A DNA stretch of 64,000 nucleotides. Origin: Geosmithia putterillii (lineage: Eukaryota; Ascomycota; Sordariomycetes; Hypocreales; Bionectriaceae). The notes under the pieces were generated by a model. The model searched no databases. It was not told where the DNA came from and was given only the letters and a program-made list of their open reading frames with translations. The position numbers and the translations under genes were made by a program. The stretch spans positions 1,295,540 through 1,359,539 of the forward strand of contig FYEU01000308.1 of the NCBI GenBank assembly GCA_900188575.1, written 5' to 3'. Positions 32,441 through 43,393 of this stretch are shown here, piece by piece; the stretch's first letter is position 1; each line of letters begins with the position of its first letter.

Positions 32441-33592
32441 ATGACGGATCCTCGCAGCCACGGAGCCGAGGCCGCTCGGCCAACGAATGCTCCCGAGCTC
32501 GTCACTAGCCAGACGGACCAGGCGAAGAGCAAGAAACGCAGCCTCTTTGGTCTCGTTAAGAAGAAGACGACGGGCGATAAGTCGACCGTAACTCCCACCA
32601 TCTCGACAACACCGACAGACGACCTGCCGTCAGTTAAGAGGGAAGCTTCGCAGCCGTCGTCCATCCCCCGGTCGGCCGCCTCGCCCACTCGCACTGACTC
32701 CTTCCCCATTCCCACCTCGCCCAACCGAGCACTGTCGACGTCACCGCGCATCTCATCACCCGCACGATCGCAAATCTTTGAGCGAGACGTCCAGGACGAT
32801 AACCTGGCAACCCACCCGGCCTCGCCCGCCATCCCGACGCACATACAGACCGAGAACCATATCCCGCCCGTCCTAGGCGACGCCTCAGAGGCCATCACCA
32901 ACAATAAGCTCGACCCAGATGCAGTTGAGATTGTCACGCAGCGGTCTCACCAGCCCGCGGGCCTCACCGTGTCGGGTACCGGTGGAGGCGGAGGCACGGG
33001 GGCGGCGCCGTCGACGGTCGGCTCGCAGATCGATGACCAGCAGTCGGCTGCAGAGTGGGCAGAGGAGCTGTCGTCGTTTGCGGCGAGCCGCGAGTCGGCG
33101 GCCAATCTAGACAGCGCCTCTAACTACGGGTCGCTCGACTCAGCTGACGTGCGACGGTTGTCGTTTATCTCGTTTGCCGACGTAGTGCAGTCGGAGCACG
33201 GAAGCATGGCGCCCCCCGGGTCAGCCTCGCGCGAGAGCATCCACATGGCGGGCCTGACGTCGCTTACAGCCACGGGCCTCAACCGGTCACCATCACCGAT
33301 TCGGTCGCCCGTGTCGAGCCAGGGCCCCGGCACGAGCCCGCCGACGAGCAACCCGGGGAGCATCAAGGGCCTCGACATGAGCCCGCCGCGCAGGCCGACG
33401 GTGGGTAGCAGCTCGGCTAGCGCGAGCCAGAGCCTGGGAGTGGCGACGCACTCGCATTCACAGTCACCGTCGCAGTCGGGCGAGCTCAGCATTGAGACGA
33501 TGAGCCAGGCTCTTAGACGGACGGGGAGCCGTGACCTTGGCAACGTCCGGAGCATTCCGACCAGCCCTGTCGACGGGCCTGCTTCAAGGTAG
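32441..33592 (+). CDS. Intrinsically disordered Ser/Thr/Pro-rich protein
   Basis: A single exon of 383 aa. The start is the first ATG followed by a coherent hydrophilic sequence; the frame continues upstream without an ATG. The sequence is dominated by Ser, Thr, Pro and Gly and has no membrane segment. Short conserved-looking islands stand out: KKRSLFGLVKKKTTGDKS near the N-terminus, RRLSFISFADVVQSEHGS at about 236-253, and ELSIETMSQALRRTGSRDLG near the C-terminus. The RRLS and LRRTGS sequences fit basophilic (PKA-like) phosphorylation sites. I recall similar islands in uncharacterised Pezizomycotina proteins, suggesting a phosphorylated scaffold. Function not assigned. Confidence 0.7.
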   Translation: MTDPRSHGAEAARPTNAPELVTSQTDQAKSKKRSLFGLVKKKTTGDKSTVTPTISTTPTDDLPSVKREASQPSSIPRSAASPTRTDSFPIPTSPNRALSTSPRISSPARSQIFERDVQDDNLATHPASPAIPTHIQTENHIPPVLGDASEAITNNKLDPDAVEIVTQRSHQPAGLTVSGTGGGGGTGAAPSTVGSQIDDQQSAAEWAEELSSFAASRESAANLDSASNYGSLDSADVRRLSFISFADVVQSEHGSMAPPGSASRESIHMAGLTSLTATGLNRSPSPIRSPVSSQGPGTSPPTSNPGSIKGLDMSPPRRPTVGSSSASASQSLGVATHSHSQSPSQSGELSIETMSQALRRTGSRDLGNVRSIPTSPVDGPASR

Positions 33593-33800
33593 ACGCTTGG
33601 TCTGCTGCACGACCGAAACGGTCGAAACCTGGCTTATGCCCAGACCATCCCATGCCCATGCCCGCCCATGGCATACGCCGTACAACCCTGGACCAGGCGC
33701 AGTCCCGAGCTTCTCGCTTTGTCCCGGACCGACTTACCTTTATGGTCTCGTGCCCTGCCGCTTCAAAATCACTGTCTAGTAATACCTGGCAGTGCTCCGT

Positions 33801-33827
<27 letters not shown>
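33801..33827. repeat. (AC)n microsatellite
   Basis: At least 13 uninterrupted AC units lie in the 3' UTR side of the disordered-protein gene, followed by a decayed ACAT stretch to about 33845. Confidence 0.9.
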
Positions 33828-33831
<4 letters not shown>

Positions 33832-34835
33832 TACACACATACACACGCTCTCATTTCTATCTTGTCCACACTCCATTATCCAGCGCGGTGTCTCGCTCTT
33901 TTTATCGTTTGGCTACGCTCTTCTTCACTCTTAGGCCCCTTCCCCCCCCCTCTACTTCGCTCTGTTTCGACTGCAAGCAGTATAACAGGAACACAGCTCT
34001 TCTTATTCTTCTCTGCTCTATTTTTGCTCTTTCTACCCCCCTCTCTCGAACACGTCTTCTATTCGTTTCAATCGTTATCAGCTGAGCTGCTGCGCGCCCG
34101 CGCACGTGTGGGGGAGTCGGTGTTTCAACTTTGCAAGGACGGCATTAAGGAAGTTTCGATTCGTTATTATATCAATTCTATTTTGTGACTGCGTCAAAGA
34201 GTGCTCTTTTGGAAATCCCCCCGAAAAAAAAAACAGGATCGAAGATTATGCGGAATGTTTCTGACCATGTGCCATGCTGTACCGATCCATGTGCCATGTG
34301 CCATCCATGATGCATCATCCATGTGCGCCACGCGGGCTATATTCGTATCTTGACTTATACAAGTAATAGCTACTAAGGTTAGGTACGACTAGTAGTATTA
34401 TAGCCACGCTCGCTGTATTTGGTCTGTCTGGAGTACTCCGTAATAATCCTGCTGGAGCAGTGTTAGAGAGCAATACTTGGTACTGGTAATATTAATACTG
34501 CGTACTTGTAGGGATACTCGTACCTGTGTTGCCTGTCTGCCCTGTGCTCCGTATAATAGCGTAATAGCGTACATGTCTGTATGGCGTAAGTGCGCATGCA
34601 GGTTCGACGGACATGGACAAAAGATGAAACGCGCCGAGATGAAGAGCGTCGACACCAAGCGCCTTGATCGGCGATGGACAGGAATACGTGTACAGTCACT
34701 TGCGCTGCACGAGCAGGGGATTATTACTACTAGTAATAGAGAGTACCTACTAGTAATAATCCAAACGTGCGAGTATCCATTATACTCTTTTTAGTAGTCT
34801 GTTAGTACGGAGTACACGCAGGTAATATAGCAACC

Positions 34836-34885
34836 CTTGCTGGTTCCTGCTGGCTCCTGCTGGGCCTTGCTGGACCTTGCTGGAG
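34836..34885. repeat. 10-bp tandem repeat, 5 copies
   Basis: Five 10-bp units follow CYTGCTGGNN: CTTGCTGGTT, CCTGCTGGCT, CCTGCTGGGC, CTTGCTGGAC and CTTGCTGGAG. Confidence 0.8.
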
Positions 34886-37444
34886 AGAGCTTGGCAAATG
34901 CTTGACCGGGCTGGGTTGGCTGGACGGAGAGAGGGGGCTTTGTTCCTGAGCATGGATTTGTAATTTCAGATTCTGAAGCTACTACTCGTAGCTATTGCTA
35001 GCTGGCTGGCAATGCACGAGAGGGACCAAAAGGTATTACGATATTATAATACCCCGTAGACTGTTTACTGTACGGAGTAATATTACGACGGAGTACAAGT
35101 ACTAACAGAGTTGGGTGTTTCTTTTTTCTTCTTCTTGGTGGCCCTTGGCTGAGTAACGGGTCCCAGGCAGGTACCCAGTTATTGTTTTCTTTTTTTCCGT
35201 GGGCTATATCTCGCCGTTGATATTCGCATGCAATCGATATTTTGAGATGAGATTAGATCAGCTGGCTCCCTGGGCTTTCAAGGGTAATAAGTACGGAGTA
35301 CGAGTACGAGTAATACGGCGCATTCGGACACACAGGTCTGATACAAGCCGTACTCCGTCCTCCGCACATGGTTATTACTCGTACAGGCAACAGGAGTCTC
35401 CGTACGAGAGACAAGAGGTTGTGACGGACGAGTACTTGCAGTATCATTACTTTCAGGTACGCACGTACGTACGCCATCATGAGACGGATCAGCTCCAGCT
35501 CCAGCTTCCAGACTACGAGCCGAGACTAAGACTAGGCGCCAGCCGTGGGCCCGTATTTAGCACAGCGTAGGTCCCGTTGTGGCTTGTCCGGATTGACCGA
35601 GCCGCGAGCATCTACAGACTACTAGTATTACAGCGGACTACGGAGTGCTCGTACAGGTCGGCGGGCGGCGGCCGTTTTGCGCGCGGGTTGCGGGTGGGTG
35701 GACAAAAGCCGCTCAACCGCTCAGCCGCAGCTGACCATGGGCAAAAACCGGGGGGTCATGATATTACCTGCCCGGTATAGACCTATGTGCATGCGTGTGT
35801 TATCTCCCTCCTGGGCGTGTTTCGTCGTACTCTCCTACAGCTTACTTTGTGCTTCGTAATACCAGAGAGTACGATGCTGATGGCAGATGAGAGATTCCAT
35901 CATCCGGGCTGAAGATTTGGGTCAGACGGACAAGAGGAACAGCAGAGCGAGAGAGACGGATGGATCCAGGAGAGGTTCCTCTACTTCTCCCTCCACCCCC
36001 TTCCCCAACAACTTTTCTCCTGCACACGTCCCCACCCGGCAGTTCTGTAACTTGTAAGACTGCAGAGAGAAGACGAAACAACCAGAAAAAAAAAAAAAGG
36101 TTCGACACCGTCGGTTGGAACTTGTGCGACAAGGCGCCACCGGTGCCGTCTAGTAACGGGTAATCTGCAGCAAAATGAGGGGGAGGATCTAGACCACCAG
36201 GCAGCTAGGCCAGGCCCCCAAGAACTAGGCTGCAGGTCGAGAGAAGCCAAGGGCAGATAGATTGACACGGACGGCAGACGGATTGATTGAATGCATAGCT
36301 GGCAGATGGCAGATGGCAGGAGTGCGGGATAGATTGGCACGGACAGATCTTGATTCTGCTGGTTGGTCCCTGCGTCTGGGTCGGGGGAGCAGCACGGCGA
36401 CGCAGGCCAGGCAGAGAGCAGAGGCCAGTCATCCATCAATGTACTCCGTACCGAGTACTCTGAGAGTCGTTTGTATTCGATTATGATTCCACAATGTACC
36501 GCACATGTACGAGTAAGACGGCTGGACTGTCTGTCTGTACATAAGAGGTCAGTACGGAGTATACGGATGATGAACAAGCTGTTGGTCATTCCAAGGGAAA
36601 CGAAACAACGGATGAATGGGAACAGAACCTGGGAGCAGAACCTGGGAAGAGACCCAAGCAAAAGCCAAGGGCAATAGGACAGGACCATGGGATCCCTGCC
36701 ACTATTATAGCGGGCCGCATCTCTGCTTTCCTCCCTCCCCACATCTATAGCGCGATAATAAAGCCGCCCAACCTGGTTGCCGGTGCTTTGCTTGCTGTGC
36801 TTGGTGCGCTGCTGTCGCTGTTTGCCCGTTGCCGTCTGCTGTGTCTTTGGGTGCGTCTCTCCGAGTCTCTCTGTGTGTGGTGTGTGTATGTCTTGTGCTG
36901 CTTTGCTTTCTCTCTCTCTTTCTCTCTCTGCTCTGCTTTTTTTTTGCCCGGTTGTTCTTTCCTTCCTTTCTGGACGACACACCTTCCTGCCGCCCCCCGC
37001 TGGTCGCTCCTTCCGTTACTCTTCTTACAATCACATTGGAACTCCTCTCTCTCCTCTTCCACCTCATTGACACTACCAACTCCACCAATTTACTAGCAGT
37101 ACGACCAAGGTGATAGCAATAACTGCCACTACCAAACATCTCACCAGTTCACTTTTGCATATATTGTGCCATTACATCACATCCATTCATACATTCCACC
37201 GAGCCCTCATCAGCCCTGTCTTGCCTTGTCATCAGACGAGACAGAGCTGCGTTGGCGTGCATCCCCGTCATCCTTCTTCTCCACTTCTCCTCTCCTCATT
37301 GACTGCGAGACACGCACACCCGCACGCACGCACGCACACAGAAACAGCAGCGCTTGACCACGACCACCATCTGCGTCTGTTTCTCCTCCCGGCTCCCCTC
37401 CTTCCCGGCCATGGCATGATAGCTGCGACGCCCAACCACACAAC

Positions 37445-40400
37445 ATGGATGCCAAGGAGCCTAAACCTCCCGACGCCGCAGCCTCCAAGGTCAAGTCCAA
37501 GTCCAAGACGAGCCCCGCGAGCACCAAGACAACGACGACAACGACCAACACCAACGCCAACACCAACACCAACAGCGGTACCGATAACACCAGCAGCCAT
37601 GCCAACGGCTACAGCAATGGCGACCCCGACGCCGACAAGAGAGCCCGCACAATGAGCGACTCGTCTAGCCAGCCCCCGCCCATGCCACCCCGACCTACGA
37701 CCGACCTCAATAGACGTTCCATCGACGGTGGTGGCCGCAGGACCACCCAGCGTCCCAGCGCCGCCAGCCTCGGCGCCGCCTTCCGCTCCTCGTCTGCCAA
37801 TGGCGGCTCCAGTGCTCGCTCCGCTCAGAGCTCCGTTCGTGTCGTCACCCCGGACAATGACAGCTACAGCTACAGCAGCAGACACGACGATACAAGCGCC
37901 ATAATCTCAGACACCCCACGGAATACTTCGCGCGACCGCCCGTCCGCTCACGACTCGTCCCCTCGATCCGTCCCCGGCGGTCCCACCAGACGCCAGGGCG
38001 TCGTTTTCAACGACCCCGTCAGCGACAGCGGCGAGTCCGCTACCTTATCAACCAGCGGAGGCGGCGGCGGGAATAGCAGTGGCGGCCACCGCATAGCTAG
38101 CAGTGGCACCCTCAGGCCTCGAACTCGCACCATGGACACGGCCATGCTGGGCGGCCAGAGGGCCACTCCCGCCCCCCACGACCAGCGCCATCGGGTCGGC
38201 AGTGTGAGCTCGCCCAGCCCAGCCACAGCCGCCGTCTCCGACGCCGTCTCCAACGAGTCTCGCCACCCCGCCTCGGGCCTAGAGTCCACCGGCTTCCCCA
38301 GTATAATCAGCGGTGCCAGCGCCGCTGTCGCCGCCGCCACAACCGCCTCACCTGCCAGGGGCGACCGCAAACCCTCTGGGCGTCGGCTTGTTAAGCGGCA
38401 CTCGTCGCGCCCCACGTCGCCCCAGCCCGCCATGCCACCTCTCGTCGACAGTCTGCCGGTCCTTATCCCCACCGAGAACCCGCGCAAGGTCTCCCTGCTG
38501 ATGCGCGTCCTGTGCGGCAAGATGCGCGGCGAGATCGAGTATCAGGGCGGCCAGGGCGGGCCCTGGCACAGCGGTGTCGCCTACATTGACGACGAGCGCG
38601 CCTGCCTCATGTTTGATTCGGGCCAAAACGGACCCTTCCACATCCCCCTTGTCGCCGACCTCCGCGGCTGCCGAATTCTCCCCGTTGACTACCGTGACGC
38701 CGACAAGCGCTGTCTCGAGCTTGTCTCCTCCAACCCTGTCATCGAGTTCCTCATGTACCCTCTTGTGTCAGACGAATTTGACCTCTGGCTCGCTGCCCTT
38801 CTGTGCTGGCAACAGCTGCGGCCGGTCGCCATCAAGGTGGATAGCAAACCCGGGAGTACAGGGCCCGGCAGCAGTGGGAGTGGCAACAGCAACGGCGGCG
38901 GCGGCGGCAGCAGCAGTCCCAGCATGCCCATGCGTCCCGAAGTGACGCGCCGGGGTTTGCCCGAGGACGGCCCCAAGACGTCCAACATTATCAAGGTCGG
39001 CAAGCTCAAGGTGTGGGACAAGGGCCCCGCGTCGAATCCCCGGTCTCTGGTGCGTCGGTCGTCCACCCGCGATGCCCGCTCGCCGCAAATGTCATGGCGC
39101 CGCATCTCGTGCATACTCCACGACAATGGCGAATTCAAAATCATGGCCGAGAATGACGTGACCATCCTCGCCATCCTTGGTCTCGCACACCTGTCCCGCT
39201 TCGCGGTCCAGCAGCTCGACCGCTCTGTCCTTGACGAGGAGCACTGCATTGCCATCTTCCCCATGTACTCGGCTGCCTCTACCCACGTCTCTGTCTACCG
39301 GCCTGTATTTCTCGCTCTCGACAACCGCACCCATTTTGAGGTCTGGTTCGCCCTCCTCCGCGCCTTTGCCCTGCCCGACATGTATAAGCTCAAGGGTCCT
39401 CCTCCATCACCTACGAGTGCCGAGGTCCGTGGTGAGGATGACGAGCAGGATATCGAAATGATGCGCGATGTTGACGACGTGGAGAAGACGGAGGACGGCG
39501 AGGTGTTTCGGGTTGAAAAGACCATCCTCGTCAGGGTTACCGAGGCCAAACTCCGGAACAGGCCTACGGGCATGGATCCCCCAGCAGCCGCGGGGTCTGG
39601 CGAGAGGAGCTGTAAGCCGTCATCGTCTGATCCGGACTCCATCGTCGGCAACTACCTGGCCGAGGTCATTCTGGATGGCGAAGTGCGGGCACGGACGACA
39701 GTCCGGCCCGCCACCAAGAACCCCTTTTGGAGAGAGGACTGCGAATTTATCGACCTCCCCACAACTATGCCGGAGCTGTCAGTGGTGTTGAAGCAGGTCG
39801 ATGGTGCGCCGTACGATGCGGCATCATCGTCGCTGAGCAGCCGGTCGCAACACGCACACCATCATCAGCGGCTGAGCGAGGTGATTTGGGGCTCCGTGGA
39901 GCTCCCGCTGGCCCAGACACGCGGCGGTGTGCGTGAGATGGAGGACTGGATGCAGATTCTCGACGACAGCGGCGAGCCTATCGGGTCGATGCTAGTCAAA
40001 GTGGTTCATGAGGATCACATTGTGCTGCTGGAGAAGGAGTACCGCGAATTGGGTGAGCTGCTGCATAACTTCAACTCGGGTCTCACCACGCTTGTCGCCG
40101 GCGCCCTGCCCACGCACCTGCGCCGACTAGCTGAGTTGTTCCTCAACATCTTCCAGGTGTCAGGGTCGGCGAGCGAGTGGCTCATGGCCCTGGTCGAGGA
40201 GGAGATTGACGGCATGGGTAGCCACTCGACCATGAAGAAGCTGCGGTTCGACAGTCGCCTCAAGTCCAATGACTCGACCGAGTCATCCGTGGGCGACAGG
40301 GGCGTCCTGCTACGTGACATGAGCAAGTCGCTCGCAGGCGAGGCCAATCTACTCTTCCGCGGCAACACTCTCCTCACGCAGGCGTTTGAGTTGCACATGC

Positions 40401-41860
40401 GTCGCCTGGGCAAGGAGTTCCTCATCGAGACACTACAGGAAAAGCTCTTTGAGATCAACGAGGCCAACCCAGACTGCGAGGTGGACCCCAGCAAGATAAA
40501 CAACCTGTCTTCGCAGTCGCAGGGGCAGTCGCACCAGCATGGACATGGGCATCAGCACGGGCACACCCACGGGCACGTCCACGCCCATGGGCATGGCAGC
40601 GCCGGCGACGGCGGCGACCTTGAGCAGCACTGGACCCGCCTCATCGACGTGACGACCGAGGTGTGGGAGTGCATCGCGGCGTCGGCGGCGCGTATGAACT
40701 CTGAGCTGCGCGGCATACTAAAGTACATTCGCGCCGTGGCTGACGACCGCTATGGCGATTTCCTCCGGTCTGTCTCGTACACGTCCGTATCGGGTTTCTT
40801 GTTCCTGCGCTTCATCTGCCCGGCCATCCTGTCGCCCAAGCTGTTTGGGCTGCTGCGCGACCATCCGCAGCCTCGGGCGCAACGCACCTTCACGCTCATC
40901 GCCAAAGCCCTCCAGAAGCTGTCCAACCTGTCGACCTTTGGCAAGCGCGAGGAGTGGATGGAGCCCATGAACCGCTTCCTCAACGTCCAGAGGCCCCGCT
41001 TCAAGGAGTACATTGACCAGGTGTGCGACGTGACACCCTCGGAACGCGAGATGCGCACCTTCCACGCTAGCTACCGCACCCCCATGACGATCCTGAACAG
41101 GCTGGGTGCCACCGCCCGCGAAGGATTCCCGAGCCTTCCCTTCCTCGTCGACCAGGCGCGCAACTATGCAGGCCTGGTCAAGCTGTGGTCTGACATGGGT
41201 TCTACTACCGCACATCCTCGACTACAGTCTCAAACCCAGTCTCAGTCTAACCCCCAGACTGAAAAAAGCGATTCCCAATACCAGTCTGAGTCGGAAGCTT
41301 CCACAACTGCCACTGCAGTATCCACATCAACAGCGGCGGTTCCCACCGCGAAACCGACACCCATGGCAGGTACCAGCGCGCGCAAGGTCCCCATAGAGGG
41401 CGACCTTCTACGATTCCACGAGCTGTGCTCTGCGTTGCAGACCCGCGCAGATGCCTGTCTAGCGACCAACGAGCGGGCGCGGCTGTCTGAGGCGCGTCGC
41501 GACGCGTCGGATCCGGACGACCTGGCCGACATACTGGACCAGGCATCGCTGGTCGAGTCGCTCAGCTACGCATATGGCGGGTCATCCATGTGGAGCGACT
41601 CGTCAGGCGACCACCGGTACTCGTCTTCGGAGCCGCCGCGGCTCAAGGGCACAGTCACCACGACCATTGTCGGTGGGGCAGCCGCCAAGGGCAGCAAGAA
41701 TGGCATGGTCGGCGGCGTCGGCGCCGGCGCCGGCAAGGTCAGCCGTGCTATATTCAACGGCATCATGAGGAGGGGAAATGAGTATAGGGACAGAGACAAG
41801 GATAAAGACAAGGACAAGGACAAGGAAAAGGAGAGGGAAAAGGACAAGGATAGGAAATAA
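37445..41860 (+). CDS. bud2: Ras-family GTPase-activating protein, BUD2/CLA2-like
   Basis: A single uninterrupted exon of 1471 aa. The order is a disordered Ser/Thr-rich N-terminus (1-340), a PH-like region (about 345-460, starting RKVSLLMRVLCGKMRGEIEY), a second PH-like region (about 545-648), a C2 domain (about 690-850, with NYLAEVILDGEVRARTTV and TKNPFWREDCEF), and a RasGAP domain (about 865-1210). The arginine finger is in LFRGNTLLTQ (Arg972), and the structural signature is FLFLRFICPAILSPKLFG. PH-C2-RasGAP is the BUD2 layout; yeast BUD2 inactivates the Rap-like GTPase Rsr1 to position growth sites, so a role in polarity and branching is likely. Two oddities are a His/Gly-rich insert inside the GAP domain (1030-1051) and a Lys/Asp repeat tail (RDKDKDKDKDKDKEKEREK). 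Confidence 0.9.
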   Translation: MDAKEPKPPDAAASKVKSKSKTSPASTKTTTTTTNTNANTNTNSGTDNTSSHANGYSNGDPDADKRARTMSDSSSQPPPMPPRPTTDLNRRSIDGGGRRTTQRPSAASLGAAFRSSSANGGSSARSAQSSVRVVTPDNDSYSYSSRHDDTSAIISDTPRNTSRDRPSAHDSSPRSVPGGPTRRQGVVFNDPVSDSGESATLSTSGGGGGNSSGGHRIASSGTLRPRTRTMDTAMLGGQRATPAPHDQRHRVGSVSSPSPATAAVSDAVSNESRHPASGLESTGFPSIISGASAAVAAATTASPARGDRKPSGRRLVKRHSSRPTSPQPAMPPLVDSLPVLIPTENPRKVSLLMRVLCGKMRGEIEYQGGQGGPWHSGVAYIDDERACLMFDSGQNGPFHIPLVADLRGCRILPVDYRDADKRCLELVSSNPVIEFLMYPLVSDEFDLWLAALLCWQQLRPVAIKVDSKPGSTGPGSSGSGNSNGGGGGSSSPSMPMRPEVTRRGLPEDGPKTSNIIKVGKLKVWDKGPASNPRSLVRRSSTRDARSPQMSWRRISCILHDNGEFKIMAENDVTILAILGLAHLSRFAVQQLDRSVLDEEHCIAIFPMYSAASTHVSVYRPVFLALDNRTHFEVWFALLRAFALPDMYKLKGPPPSPTSAEVRGEDDEQDIEMMRDVDDVEKTEDGEVFRVEKTILVRVTEAKLRNRPTGMDPPAAAGSGERSCKPSSSDPDSIVGNYLAEVILDGEVRARTTVRPATKNPFWREDCEFIDLPTTMPELSVVLKQVDGAPYDAASSSLSSRSQHAHHHQRLSEVIWGSVELPLAQTRGGVREMEDWMQILDDSGEPIGSMLVKVVHEDHIVLLEKEYRELGELLHNFNSGLTTLVAGALPTHLRRLAELFLNIFQVSGSASEWLMALVEEEIDGMGSHSTMKKLRFDSRLKSNDSTESSVGDRGVLLRDMSKSLAGEANLLFRGNTLLTQAFELHMRRLGKEFLIETLQEKLFEINEANPDCEVDPSKINNLSSQSQGQSHQHGHGHQHGHTHGHVHAHGHGSAGDGGDLEQHWTRLIDVTTEVWECIAASAARMNSELRGILKYIRAVADDRYGDFLRSVSYTSVSGFLFLRFICPAILSPKLFGLLRDHPQPRAQRTFTLIAKALQKLSNLSTFGKREEWMEPMNRFLNVQRPRFKEYIDQVCDVTPSEREMRTFHASYRTPMTILNRLGATAREGFPSLPFLVDQARNYAGLVKLWSDMGSTTAHPRLQSQTQSQSNPQTEKSDSQYQSESEASTTATAVSTSTAAVPTAKPTPMAGTSARKVPIEGDLLRFHELCSALQTRADACLATNERARLSEARRDASDPDDLADILDQASLVESLSYAYGGSSMWSDSSGDHRYSSSEPPRLKGTVTTTIVGGAAAKGSKNGMVGGVGAGAGKVSRAIFNGIMRRGNEYRDRDKDKDKDKDKEKEREKDKDRK

Positions 41861-42234
41861 TGAGTATGGTGGACACGCGCACAGAAGACATTGTCTGGTG
41901 CGGGACAAGCGCACTCATGCAACACACAACACACACACACACACAACCTACTACGACAAAGGAAAGACAAAAAAAAAAGAGTTAGTTCATTTGTTTACAT
42001 GATACCAGGTGGGAGGGAAGGAATTGGGGGAAATAGATGACGGGGCAACAAAATCTTGGCTTCATATACAGTTTCACTTTCTAGGGTGTAATACCAAGCG
42101 TTGATACATACAAGTTACACGACTGTGGATGTGAATGATGGTCGTTTGGTGAACAAGGACCGGTGAGGTAGACGTTAAACGTTAAAGTGCTTGATTTCTT
42201 CTAATGACACATGATACATGGACAGACAGACAGA
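41861..42234. other. Convergent intergenic region
   Basis: 3' UTRs of the RasGAP gene and the cyclophilin-40 gene, with a CA-dinucleotide run (41931-41944) and a short A-run. Nothing else is supported. Confidence 0.5.
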
Positions 42235-43368
42235 CTAGGCGAAAAACTTCTTGTAGGCAGCCTTCTCCTTGGCAGCACGAGCGGCGACCTTGGACTTGAG
42301 AGCAGCGCGGGCGTTCTTGATGGCCGGGTCCTCGGGGGCGAGGGCGGCAGCCTGGTCAAGGTCGGCGAGAGCGGCCTCGAGGTCCTTGAGGTGCTCGGCG
42401 GCGACGCCACGGCGGTAGAGGGCCTTTGCGCGCTCGGGGCCAGAGCGTCCGGCGACCTCGAGGGCGGCGGTGGCGAAGCGGACGACGTCGTCCCAGGAGG
42501 CCTGCTTGGTGGCGACGAGGGAGAGGTTGCTGTTGAGGCCGTAGCGGAGGGTGGCGAGCTGGCGGAGGAGGTCGGCGGCGGCGTCCTTGTCGGTGGCGGC
42601 GACGTCGTCAACCTCGGGCTCCTCGTTGAGGTAGCGGATGCCCTTTTGGTACTTTGCGAGGGCGACGTCGAGGTCGCCGGCCTTGAGGGCGGTGGTGCCG
42701 TAGTTCTTGCAGGCGGCGGCGATCTCGAGGACCTTTTTGGCGTTGAGCTCGCCCTCGGCGACGTCGTCGGGGAAGTCCTCGTAGGGGTCGCCCAGGGCGT
42801 CGGGCTGGCGGACGTCGGCGGCGAGGGCCTCGTCGCCCTGGAGCTCGCCGCAGTCGGCGATGATGACCTCGCGGACGGGGCGGTCCCCGCCCTGGGTGGG
42901 GGTGTTCTCGATCTGGCGCACGACCGACTTGCCGTTAAGGACGCGGCCGAAGACGACGTGCTTGTCGTCAAGGTGCGGGGTGGGCACGGTGGTGATGAAG
43001 AACTGGCTGCCGTTGGTGTTGGGTCCCGCGTTGGCCATGCTCAGCAGGAAGGGCTTCTCGTGGCGCAGCGGGAAGGCCTCGTCCTCAAACTTGGCGCCGT
43101 AGATGGACTCGCCACCCGTGCCGTCGCCCGCGGTGAAGTCGCCGCCCTGGATCATGAACTGCTTGATGACGCGGTGGAAGACGGACCCCTTGTAGTGCAG
43201 AGGCTTGCCGGCCTTGCCCACGCCCTTCTCGCCCGTGCACAGCGCGCGGAAGTTCTCGGCCGTCTTAGGCACCGAATCGGCGTACAGCTCCATCGTCACG
43301 CGGCCCAGGGGCTTTCCACCCAGGGTCACGTCGAAGAAGACGCGGGGGTTCACCTTGGCGTCGCTCAT
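42235..43368 (-). CDS. cpr6: Cyclophilin-40 type peptidyl-prolyl isomerase with TPR domain
   Basis: A single coding exon of 377 aa. Residues about 8-175 form a cyclophilin domain with the active-site segment KGSVFHRVIKQFMIQGGDF, then GAKFEDEAF, LSMANAGPNTNGSQFFI and HVVFGRVLNG. The catalytic Arg (FHR) is present. The usual drug-contact Trp position reads His, as is common in cyclophilin-40. Residues about 210-370 form helical TPR repeats (YGLNSNLSLVATKQ, ALYRRGVAAEHL, ALADLDQAAALAPEDPAI), the Hsp90 EEVD-binding module. It is therefore an Hsp90 co-chaperone like yeast CPR6/CPR7. The leader contains a probable 5' UTR intron (43394-43453). Confidence 0.95.
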   Translation of the reverse strand: MSDAKVNPRVFFDVTLGGKPLGRVTMELYADSVPKTAENFRALCTGEKGVGKAGKPLHYKGSVFHRVIKQFMIQGGDFTAGDGTGGESIYGAKFEDEAFPLRHEKPFLLSMANAGPNTNGSQFFITTVPTPHLDDKHVVFGRVLNGKSVVRQIENTPTQGGDRPVREVIIADCGELQGDEALAADVRQPDALGDPYEDFPDDVAEGELNAKKVLEIAAACKNYGTTALKAGDLDVALAKYQKGIRYLNEEPEVDDVAATDKDAAADLLRQLATLRYGLNSNLSLVATKQASWDDVVRFATAALEVAGRSGPERAKALYRRGVAAEHLKDLEAALADLDQAAALAPEDPAIKNARAALKSKVAARAAKEKAAYKKFFA

Positions 43369-43393
43369 GATGTGTGGTTTTGTGGTGGGTGGT

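Larger units (their letters stand above)
33593..37444. other. 3.9-kb gene-free region rich in TAC-type words
   Basis: It lies between the disordered-protein gene and the RasGAP gene. It contains an (AC)n microsatellite (33801-33827), a 12-bp palindrome ATGATGCATCAT (34307-34318), a 10-bp pentamer repeat (34836-34885), and six exact TACGGAGTA/TACTCCGTA words (34434, 34806, 35071, 35292, 36442, 36553). The last 700 bp are CT-rich, as expected for the RasGAP leader. A 123-codon open frame at 35199-35570 consists largely of such words and is not supported as a gene. Confidence 0.55.

Noticed and set aside
35199..35570. 123-codon open frame in the gene-poor block
   Set aside because: It is composed largely of TACGGAGTA/TACGAGTA-type words. 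There is no domain or typical codon bias.
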